This document shows, piece by piece, positions 51,001-56,843 of a DNA stretch of 64,000 nt. The translations under genes and the position numbers were made by a program. Origin of the DNA: Anticarsia gemmatalis (lineage: Eukaryota > Arthropoda > Insecta > Lepidoptera > Erebidae). The notes below the pieces were generated by a model. The model worked only from the letters and a program-made list of their open reading frames with translations, ran no database searches and was not told the origin of the DNA. Position 1 is the stretch's first letter. Each line of letters starts with the position of its first letter. The stretch spans positions 8,427,001 to 8,491,000 of the forward strand of contig NC_134763.1 in the NCBI RefSeq assembly GCF_050436995.1, written 5' to 3'.

Positions 51001-53522
51001 CATACCACGCGATCCTCTTGACGAAAGAGCTAGAGCCGACGAAGGTAAACATACAATTCTAAGACTCAAACAACACCTAACTGTATATTACATGCGTAAG
51101 TACCTATAAAGCTTTTGTAAATAGGTTTATGGGTACTTATCCTACCGATTATGCATAGCTCATTTCAGATTAATGACCTTGATAAAGATGAAATTGATAA
51201 AGCATTACCGCTTAGGGCCTAAACGGTAGTGCTTTATCAAATTATTTCCACTAACTACAAGATTAACCCTCGGTTTCTGAGGTACATTTAGCGGTAAATT
51301 ATCTATTTAGCGTTTAAACTCATAAATCACTCATCAATGGATAAACTACCGATAAATGTGCCTCAGAAACCGGGCATAAGTCCCTATTTTTTCAATCTTT
51401 TTGACTATTAGAATTTTGTTCTTTAGCTAAAATCTAACTCGTGATTCTTTTACAGTATTAGAAGAACTGATCAGACAAATGACAGCGTATAGAGTAGACG
51501 AGTTTGACGACAACGAAGAAGATCTCGATCTCGAAATCGAAGGTCGAGAGGATGAATCTTTGGAGAAAGACCAAGAGCAGGGAGACGAACCTTTACTGAT
51601 ATCTGAAGTGGTTGAACCGAAAGCCGCTGATACGACTAGGAGAATGGAGAAGCCGTTAGAAGTGTCTACCGAAAAGAAGGCTGTTTATGGAGACAAGTTT
51701 GTGTTCAAAACTAAATGCCAGTTGATACAAGAGGAAATTGAAAACGGTAAGAATGCACAGATTCTTTATGTTTTGGATACTGAATAATGCGTATCTGGTA
51801 GATGCAGGCTGCTGCTGATGTAGACCAGGTGCAATCTGCATTCTACAATGTAATAAATTCTTGTGAAATCCCAATATGTTGACATTTGAGCACAATTCCT
51901 TAATTAAATAAAATACCTCAAAGGCCTGAATCATTGTCATGATTCTAGGAGGAGAAGGATATCGCCCTCGTTGTTTATCCGACGGATCGTTCTCACCGAG
52001 ACAATGTTCGAGAGGAAGATGTTGGTGTGTCGACGCCGCTGGACAGAGGAGACAACACGTTGGCGTTGTTGAAGATGCACCTAAACCTGATCCATGTGGT
52101 ACGTAGATATTTATACTCATTTTAAAGAACCTGGATCTAAAACGGTTGTGTAGTTCAACCGCTTTAAATCTAGGTCTACAAGAACTCTGATCAAACACTA
52201 ACAAACCTACTTAACTATTGCGACTTTTCAGAAAAGCATCTATCTCTGCTCTTTATTTCCATTATCACATTCATCAACACAGGGTACTTTTTATGTATTA
52301 ACCTTCCTACTAACATGACGCATAGATATTACCTTTTAGTACTTGAACAATAATAAAGTCATATTTCGTACTTCCAGAACAAACACAGATAGAATCAGCA
52401 GTGCTAGAGCTGGAGCTGCTAAACGTGGACGGTGACGCGGTCGACCGCGCCCGCGCCGCGCTGGCCTCCCGCCTGGCGGCGCTGGGCGCGCGCGTGCCCG
52501 TGGGCGTGGCGCGCGACCGCAACGTGCTGCGGCTAAGAGCTGCGCTGCAGGGGCCGAGAGCTGTCGACTACGTGTACCATATTGAGAACTCGGTATGTAG
52601 GACTAGAAGACTGCTTCTTTAAAAAATGTTAACTACTTTAAAAAACATTACACAGAAATAGTATACTAAGCTTAAAGCGCTCTATTGAACATAGAACAGA
52701 TGCCAAACCACGTTAATCATTTCTTGCTCCTTAATATAGGCCGAAGTCACACTGTCATAATCGATTTCCATTCCTAATACGCTAGTTTGAGTAGATACAT
52801 AAACATGTCATTACAAGAGGAGGATGCCTACGAATGAAAATGTGAAAGCATAGCTGATTACGCCTCGCTTTGACCATCTCCCATCAAACAATGCTAGTAA
52901 CTAGTTTCTGTTTTTAAATAGCATTATGTATGCGTGCTTTGAGTATCCGCGCTGAGTTTACTATGCCTTTAAACATCCGTCTTAATATATTTCTAACACA
53001 AGTAATATAATCAACAGGTGAAACAAGAGAAGCTATCAGGGGTGTCCCGCGAGGCAGGAGTATTAGGCGCAGACGTGATCCGCAGCGAGTACCGCCTCGC
53101 GCAGCCCACGCCGCCCGCCATGCAACAGCGGGAAATACTCAGTGAATCCACTGTGAGTTAACATTATATGACTTCTGTTAACTATAGTATTAAATACATG
53201 AATAAAAAAACTAAGAAATAAAGTAAAAGTTACAAGAGAACTAAACTTATTTTTTGCTAACCAGGTGTCCGCAACAACATCATACCACACGGCGCTGATA
53301 GTCTTAGCAGCTACTTCAGCGTTCATCATCAGTGTTCTATGCGTACTAGTAATGCTGTACCGTGCGAGACTGCAACGAGAGCCGCAGAAAGCAGAGCGAT
53401 TCCTTCCCGCCGCGCCGCCGGTGTACGTCCTCTCAGCCGACGAGAAAGCCGAACTAGCACGAGTCCTCCACGCACCTCCACCGCCTATTCCACCACACAA
53501 TGACGACCAAACGAGAGTTTAA
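41955..53522 (+). CDS. Membrane-anchored multi-inhibitor-domain protein (gene 1)
   Basis: Twenty-five coding exons: 41955-42012, 42390-42533, 42743-42936, 43246-43477, 43634-43774, 43960-44281, 44543-44832, 45059-45258, 45876-46059, 46470-46674, 47086-47279, 47607-47775, 47991-48138, 48418-48624, 48983-49172, 49491-49667, 49887-49964, 50059-50118, 50530-50658, 50904-51044, 51456-51746, 51949-52098, 52378-52592, 53018-53152, 53265-53522. All join in frame (4,512 nt, ~1,503 residues). Domain order: signal peptide; WAP-TY-antistasin-lustrin; WAP-TY-antistasin-lustrin; WAP-TY-antistasin; WAP-TY-antistasin-lustrin; Kunitz; TY; acidic linker; TY; juxtamembrane region; transmembrane helix (1428-1449); tail. 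These families inhibit serine proteases (WAP, Kunitz, antistasin) or cysteine proteases (some thyroglobulin type-1 domains). The protein is predicted to display them outside the cell. No catalytic domain is present. It resembles predicted arthropod multi-inhibitor proteins, but I assign no name. Confidence 0.85.
42390..42533 (+). CDS. Gene 1 exon 2: WAP domain 1
   Basis: It encodes an eight-cysteine four-disulfide core: GRCPSNAQCPARAQPC, then DDECGDKICCSSSCGRAC and a terminal VDP. The DxECxxxxxCCxxxCGxxC spacing is the WAP signature. It is phase 1 at both ends (a symmetric, shuffle-able exon), residues about 20-67. Confidence 0.9.
42743..42936 (+). CDS. Gene 1 exon 3: thyroglobulin type-1 domain 1
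   Basis: It starts GCENLKL and contains PRCKTADGEFEEIQC and SCWCVDAAGFE, the QC and CWCV signatures of thyroglobulin type-1 repeats. The domain is completed in exon 4 by VPGTRAPAAGLVNC. The donor is phase 0. Confidence 0.9.
43246..43477 (+). CDS. Gene 1 exon 4: end of TY1 and antistasin-like domain 1
   Basis: After the closing Cys of TY1 comes CAAHTCRMLCPLGFELDSKG, then CPLCKCRDPC. This is the C-x4-C-x3-C-x3-G-x5-GCPxCxC pattern of antistasin-type modules. A further Cys-rich stretch (TCPGQLSCQLEEVPCLKPPC) follows. It includes an N-C-T glycosylation sequon. Phase 0 in, phase 1 out. Confidence 0.9.
43634..43774 (+). CDS. Gene 1 exon 5: lustrin-like cysteine-rich domain 1
   Basis: It encodes CPVGEPLLISETSRPFLCG, then NCPPLYRCLVES; the closing YGVCCPAS is in exon 6. 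The CPxGxPL...C...CPxxxxC...GxCCP pattern matches the lustrin-type cysteine-rich repeat. Equivalent segments are in exons 8 and 15. Symmetric phase 1/1. Confidence 0.8.
43960..44281 (+). CDS. Gene 1 exon 6: WAP domain 2 and start of TY2
   Basis: After YGVCCPAS (end of lustrin 1) comes GTCPAPTNSDLDCGTPC, then ECPSMQKCCDGGECGRHC, a WAP core, followed without an intron by the start of thyroglobulin domain 2 (CTQQKMIAELL, then YVPQCAQDGSFISRQC). Fusing the WAP and TY parts in one exon differs from unit 1. The donor TG|GTAAGA splits the Trp codon of CWCV (phase 2). Confidence 0.9.
44543..44832 (+). CDS. Gene 1 exon 7: end of TY2 and antistasin-like domain 2
   Basis: It begins with the rest of CWCVDSEGNKLRGS, then CARALCAGVCEYGYKSGADG, CPTCECDDPC and a Cys-rich stretch to YPIC. 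Its layout is the same as exon 4. Phase 2 in, phase 1 out. Confidence 0.9.
45059..45258 (+). CDS. Gene 1 exon 8: lustrin-like domain 2
   Basis: It encodes NPCEIGVPATEDDGTLLSCG, then DCPGGHACTRTRRTGIAVCC. It is equivalent to exons 5 and 15. It contains an N-T-T glycosylation sequon. The donor is phase 0 (GAG|GTGAGG). Confidence 0.85.
45876..46059 (+). CDS. Gene 1 exon 9: WAP-like domain 3
   Basis: It encodes TCGAEAEALCGLNSTITC, then ECDNDLMCCATSSCGPVC and IDP. The CC...CGxxC end is kept, while the N-terminal half has unusual spacing, so this is a diverged WAP module. It contains an N-S-T sequon. The donor is A|GTTAGT (phase 1). Confidence 0.85.
46470..46674 (+). CDS. Gene 1 exon 10: thyroglobulin type-1 domain 3
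   Basis: Almost the whole domain is in one exon: MCEYLRDFDEKMEGTV, APTCKSDGSFTSQQC, GRCWCVDSFGTEIP, NASAIDCD. Phase 1 in, phase 2 out. Confidence 0.9.
47086..47279 (+). CDS. Gene 1 exon 11: antistasin-like domain 3
   Basis: It encodes CLELTCRMGCDYGFELGAGR, then CPTCRCRDPCAGVTC and CDADYCPPVPAC. It joins directly to a WAP exon, with no lustrin-like exon between as in units 1, 2 and 4. The 3' half is GC-rich. Confidence 0.9.
47607..47775 (+). CDS. Gene 1 exon 12: WAP domain 4
   Basis: It encodes GQCPYLVPSNGACEWSC, then DAECGPSERCCATGCGTAC, a complete WAP core, followed by the first residues of TY4 (TACQQRR). Phase 1 in, phase 2 out. Confidence 0.9.
47991..48138 (+). CDS. Gene 1 exon 13: thyroglobulin type-1 domain 4
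   Basis: It encodes ALALHTAAETGSPPAWTW, VPKCKEDGAYEIVQC and TCWCVDVAGNE, ending in phase 0 (GAA|GTACGT). The frame stays open far into the intron (to 48,291), but the splice is fixed by homology of the junction VDVAGNE-IAGTRT. Confidence 0.9.
48418..48624 (+). CDS. Gene 1 exon 14: end of TY4 and antistasin-like domain 4
   Basis: IAGTRTSNSTPNC closes TY4, then CPLPSCEETTICAHGRKLDD, KGCPTCECRDPC and a short Cys-rich tail follow. Symmetric phase 0/0. Confidence 0.9.
48983..49172 (+). CDS. Gene 1 exon 15: lustrin-like domain 3
   Basis: It encodes QCPDGVEPLQAPDDSGPLLC, ACPTTHACRF and SVCCPKP. It has the same pattern as exons 5 and 8, here followed by a Kunitz instead of a WAP domain. Confidence 0.85.
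49491..49667 (+). CDS. Gene 1 exon 16: Kunitz domain with extended loop
   Basis: One symmetric (phase 1/1) exon holds a whole Kunitz/BPTI domain with Cys near residues 963, 972, 992, 1000, 1013 and 1017. The spacing is C-x8-C-x19-C-x7-C-x12-C-x3-C. The usual second gap is x15, so four residues are inserted just after the second Cys, inside the protease-binding loop (SESEVLNTTRWHF). The usual basic P1 residue is replaced by Ser. An N-T-T sequon sits in the loop. Confidence 0.9.
49887..49964 (+). CDS. Gene 1 exon 17: linker (probable)
   Basis: This 78-nt exon between a TCTTTTCTAG acceptor and a T|GTAAAT donor encodes EQASNEILLKGKNVYTLPTG and a few more residues, without Cys. It is phase 1/1, so including or skipping it keeps the frame. 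It was chosen because it joins cleanly to both neighbours. Confidence 0.6.
50059..50118 (+). CDS. Gene 1 exon 18: linker with GC donor (tentative)
   Basis: This 60-nt exon after TTTTAACAG encodes LEGETAQLRNTKKKSHAIES. The only frame-compatible donor is non-canonical, CAG|GCATGT (GC at 50,119-50,120). It is phase 1/1, so it could also be skipped. The frame runs on to a stop at 50,144-50,146 if not spliced. Confidence 0.45.
50530..50658 (+). CDS. Gene 1 exon 19: start of TY5
   Basis: It encodes LSPCERLREKNEVAAQKYG, then FIPKCDETGSWLPVQC, the first two-thirds of a thyroglobulin type-1 domain. Phase 1/1. Confidence 0.9.
50904..51044 (+). CDS. Gene 1 exon 20: end of TY5
   Basis: It encodes DVCWCVSARGEPLKGSLV, then GGEPNC and a charged linker. 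CWCV is intact. Phase 1/1. Confidence 0.9.
51193..51243. repeat. ~24-bp inverted repeat in gene 1 intron 20
   Basis: ATTGATAAAGCATTACCGCT and CGGTAGTGCTTTATCAAAT are inverted copies with one or two mismatches, continuing into TTAGG/CCTAA at the centre. The structure ends only about 20 nt before the MITE copy and shares the word TACCG with it. Confidence 0.75.
51262..51381. mobile_element. MITE family, copy 3 (intronic)
   Basis: The left arm CTCGGTTTCTGAGGTACATT, then TAGCGGTAA, and the right arm ACTACCGATAAATGTGCCTC, then AGAAACCGGG, are imperfect inverted repeats. They have the same core as copies at 13.0 and 29.2 kb. It lies inside the intron between exons 20 and 21. Confidence 0.75.
51456..51746 (+). 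CDS. Gene 1 exon 21: acidic linker and start of TY6
   Basis: A long Asp/Glu-rich, Cys-free stretch (EFDDNEEDLDLEIEGREDES and onward) is followed by TKCQLIQEEIENG, the start of TY6. The acidic spacer of about 80 residues separates TY5 and TY6 and could bind cations or basic partners. Phase 1/1. Confidence 0.85.
51949..52098 (+). CDS. Gene 1 exon 22: TY6
   Basis: It encodes YRPRCLSDGSFSPRQC, GRCWCVDAAGQ and PKPDPC, completing the sixth thyroglobulin type-1 domain. Phase 1/1. Confidence 0.9.
52378..52592 (+). CDS. Gene 1 exon 23: GC-rich juxtamembrane region
   Basis: It is Cys-free: a SAVLELELLNVDGDAVDRAR start, an Ala/Arg-rich helix-like middle, then VDYVYHIENS. It might be a SEA-like or stalk domain; I cannot name it. 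Third codon positions are almost all G or C, unlike the rest of the gene. Phase 1 in, phase 0 out. Confidence 0.8.
53018..53152 (+). CDS. Gene 1 exon 24: juxtamembrane region
   Basis: It encodes VKQEKLSGVSREAGVLGADV, then EYRLAQPTPPAMQQ and ILSEST. Phase 0/0; no known motif. Confidence 0.8.
53265..53522 (+). CDS. Gene 1 exon 25: transmembrane helix and cytoplasmic tail
   Basis: ALIVLAATSAFIISVLCVLV, then ML (residues 1428-1449), is an uninterrupted hydrophobic helix followed by YRARLQREPQK, the positive-inside side. This predicts a type I membrane protein. The ~54-residue tail ends in HAPPPPIPPHNDDQTRV, with a proline run that could bind SH3/WW domains. The stop is TAA at 53,520-53,522. Confidence 0.85.
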   Translation: MSATTSYHTALIVLAATSAFIISVLCVLVMLYRARLQREPQKAERFLPAAPPVYVLSADEKAELARVLHAPPPPIPPHNDDQTRV

Positions 53523-54132
53523 CTATGAGATAAAATAACTTTTTACATTTTTTAAATGCATGGATATGACATCTTGAAATTCCCGCCAAAATGACTGCAA
53601 CATGTGAAAATGTCATTTGGGTTTATCGGTATTGCCGCGTATAAATTAAATTGTCTATGAGCTCATATTTGAAACACACTTAGCCTACGTGACAAAAATA
53701 TTATTTAGCATGATGTACATGGAATACATATTTATACGTATGACATAATGTCATTATCTACGTAATGTCTGTAGTTATGCAAATTCTTCTACTACCTTAC
53801 TCAACTGTTGCCTTGAAGATTTTACTAATTTTAATCATATAATTCCAGTATAAATTCTCTCGAATGTTTTTACTATAATATTACTTAAGTCATATCTATG
53901 TAGATGCGGTAGCTAAACTTGTGGTATTAATTAAGCTACAAAACGCATCGTTTACCTACGTTACTCGTTAAAGAACTATTATGAAAATAGTACAGGTACT
54001 AAAGTAATTATAGGGTCCAAAATAATATTGGCTAGAATTTTGAGTAACGTAGCTGTATTCAAATAGTACTTACCTCTGTATTTGTAATTTTGTATAAACT
54101 TAGCTATATACTACAAACTTATCTTTACGAAA

Positions 54133-54138
54133 AATAAA
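54133..54138 (+). terminator. Probable polyadenylation signal of gene 1
   Basis: AATAAA lies about 610 nt past the stop codon, followed 25-50 nt later by a GT-rich stretch (GTGGTTGGTGTTGG, about 54,172-54,185), as expected for a downstream element. A double AATAAA at about 55,063-55,070 is a weaker alternative. Confidence 0.5.
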
Positions 54139-55878
54139 TATTCCACTTTTTAATATTATTTTGTTAGATAGTGGTTGGTGTTGGTAACAAGAGAATACAT
54201 GTCAGAAATGTAATCCAATTCGATGAAAAAGTTAGTGAAATTGAATTGAAATTGTAAGTACAGAGTTATATTTCAATGCAGTTTTGAAATTGGATGTCGT
54301 CAATGAACATAATATGATTAGAGACTGATAGGTGATGGTCGTTTTCTCCTGAAAGTATCTCTAGATAGCCCTATTTGCTCTGCGATGGGGACAGTATTAT
54401 CTCTTCTATCTACTTTATATACTGAATCATTCCGTAGCTTTTAAAAATGTTTTAGGTAACCTGAAAGCAAATGTAACTGTCGCAAAGAGATAGGATTATA
54501 GGTACAACGTTGAACCAAAGTAAATTTGTTATAAAACAGTATGGGTTGGTAAATCATCTTTATTATCAACTTGTCAACATATTTTCTTTGATTCAATTAA
54601 GTATCTTGTTATGTTTTATTAGTGTAAGAGCCTATTATTAAGGACGCGCAGAGGTGCGCGTAAATCAAATACGCGCGCCTTTACGCACTCTTTAGTTCCT
54701 CTCGTTGAGTCTCGCTCTTATTAATACAGCGGTATTAATCTTTTCCAGGGCAATACCTTATTTCTCCAAGAATTTCGCATTACTTTCTCTTCCAAATATC
54801 ACACGAAAAGAACGTGGCTCGACGTAGAACTAATCTAGTCTGTTTTTTTATTCATGAACATTCTACTACTCATAATATCATTACAATTATCATTCTTACT
54901 CCTCTTCTGTTTGTAAATAAGCGTAATATTTATTTAAGATTTACTTCACTTCAATATCCTTGACATAAATAAATTTATGTAAATGATATTTGATACTTCA
55001 TAGGCCTTAATAATAAGTTAAAATGAAACTCACATTTCCAGCTCTATTTTGACAAGGTCTCCAAATAAATAAAGAATTTATTCATATTATGTATAACATT
55101 ATTTCATTAAATAAATAATTTTATAAAGTTTGCATTTTTATTTACTCCTCAAGACTCTCTATATAGCAAATATAGCAAAGCGGAAACTGCAACTAGTAAT
55201 AAAATACTAATTATCATAGCAAAAAGAATTTTATTCCAGTTTGATTTGTAAAATACTGAGTTGAAATTAAATGGATTTATGTTATTAGCGTTGAATTCGA
55301 AACAAACATTATTTGAAATGAAGGAACCCTCACAATGTGCAATTGCTGGCCCTGCAATTGTTATAGAGCCTAAGTGTAGTAAGATGATTTATGCAAGATA
55401 AAAACCGTAGTTAAAATAAAAGAATGAACAATTTTTTAAACATCATAATGGTTTAAAAAAAGTTGCTGTATCATATTTGGCAGAGCGTACACTAAGTATG
55501 ATTTTAGAAGTATGTAGAATAGAAATGTATAATTAAAAATCACAATACTCGTAAACCCTTCTATTGCAATGAATTTTATATAACATATTAATTACTTACT
55601 TATATTAATTACTTATTTTCTGCCATCTATGGTAATACGTTTATTTTAGTAACGACAACACTATTGCTGAAATGTTATTGATAGTTTTTGGTTTTGGTAT
55701 TCAGTGGATTTTGTTTCCTTAATTATAAGGATTGCAACAGCTTTTATCGATTCAATTATAAGTTATTAAAACGCTAATGATTATCCATAGATATACCAGT
55801 TCCTAAAATGAATTGTTAAATTTTTTTAGCACTATCAACATTTTATTACTGTTTTTGACATGATATCCGCTTAACTGT

Positions 55879-55949
55879 CACGTCGTCGATGACATTTCTT
55901 TCAGTTGACAAGTCGTAGGGGCCGGCCCTTGGGAGAAATTTATTTCAGA
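55879..55949 (+). promoter_or_regulatory. Hph: Probable Hph start region
   Basis: An initiator-like TTTCAGTT at 55,900-55,906 lies about 45 nt before the ATG. CACGT at 55,879-55,883 contains the hypoxia-response core RCGTG on the minus strand. A TATCGATT element lies upstream near 55,747. The same TTTCTTTCAG could instead be a splice acceptor, as could ATTTATTTCAG immediately before the ATG, so an upstream non-coding exon cannot be excluded. Confidence 0.35.
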
Positions 55950-56843
55950 ATGAATCAAGGAGGCGGCCTCGCTTGTTGCGCCGTTTGCAACGAGAAGACC
56001 CATAGACGGTGCGCTCGTTGCCTCACCATATATTATTGTAACACAGAGCACCAACGTCAAGATTGGAAAAGACACAAAAGTGAATGTGCACCCAAGTTAC
56101 AGAAAGGTTCGAAAAGCGATAATTCAGGTGAACGTACGATAGTAACAGTGGGCGAAGAAGATACGAAGAAAGTGAAAGACGTTACTTCCGACGTTATAGA
56201 AGACACGCAGAAGAAATTTTCTAAAGAGGGTAGTGATACAAGACATAGAAAAAGTAAGACGAAAAACGTCAGAAAAAGTGGTAAAGAGGGTAGCACGGAC
56301 AGTGTTAGTAAACATAATTCGCAAGTATCAACTGAAAACGTTAAACAAAGTGAAGAAGGCTCGTCGAAATCGTCGGGCCACAATGACAATAGTGTAATTC
56401 CTAGTGTAGTGTATACAAATCGAGAGTTGACGACGGGTAGTGCCATAACATACGAGGGTTCATCGGAGCAGGAGGTGTTGCGTGAGTCTGCGCAACAACT
56501 GAGCACGGTGGACTTCGCGACAGCGGGGACATCCAATGTGTTGAGAGCGGTGAACAGGACTGAGACAGTTAAAATGCCTGTATTACCTAACTTTGGTGCT
56601 GAGCAGGGTACTCGAGTGAAGGAGTACCCTGAAGCGTCTTTGAAGGGTAGTGGTGCGCCGTTCAATCATATGCCTAATAGTTACTATATGGATCCGAGTG
56701 ATCCTTGTTATGAAATTTGTCATAGAGTGATTAGTGACATGACTCAGTATGGTGTGTGTGTTTTGAACAATTTCCTGGGCAAGGAGCGAGGACTGTTAGT
56801 ACTGAAGGAAGTGCTAGACATGTACAGATCAGGAATATTTACA
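55950..56843 (+). CDS. Hph: Hph exon 1: MYND finger, linker, hydroxylase start
   Basis: This 298-codon exon ends LDMYRSGIFT with donor ACA|GTAAGT. The linker is low-complexity (Ser, Thr, Lys, Glu). A 202-codon minus-strand frame over this exon is its antisense shadow. Confidence 0.93.

Larger units (their letters stand above)
53523..55949. other. Intergenic spacer between gene 1 and Hph
   Basis: It contains the gene 1 3' UTR and polyadenylation signal, a CG-rich hairpin at 54,652-54,680 (AGGTGCGCGTA / TACGCGCGCCT), and the Hph promoter at the right end. No other gene was seen. Confidence 0.6.

Noticed and set aside
51656..52204. 182-codon minus-strand open frame
   Set aside because: It lies antisense to gene 1 exons 21-22 and their intron; the Cys-rich piece is the reverse of TY6.
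56057..56665. 202-codon minus-strand open frame
   Set aside because: It is the antisense shadow of Hph exon 1; its Ser/Phe/Leu-rich composition mirrors the Lys/Ser/Thr-rich linker on the other strand.
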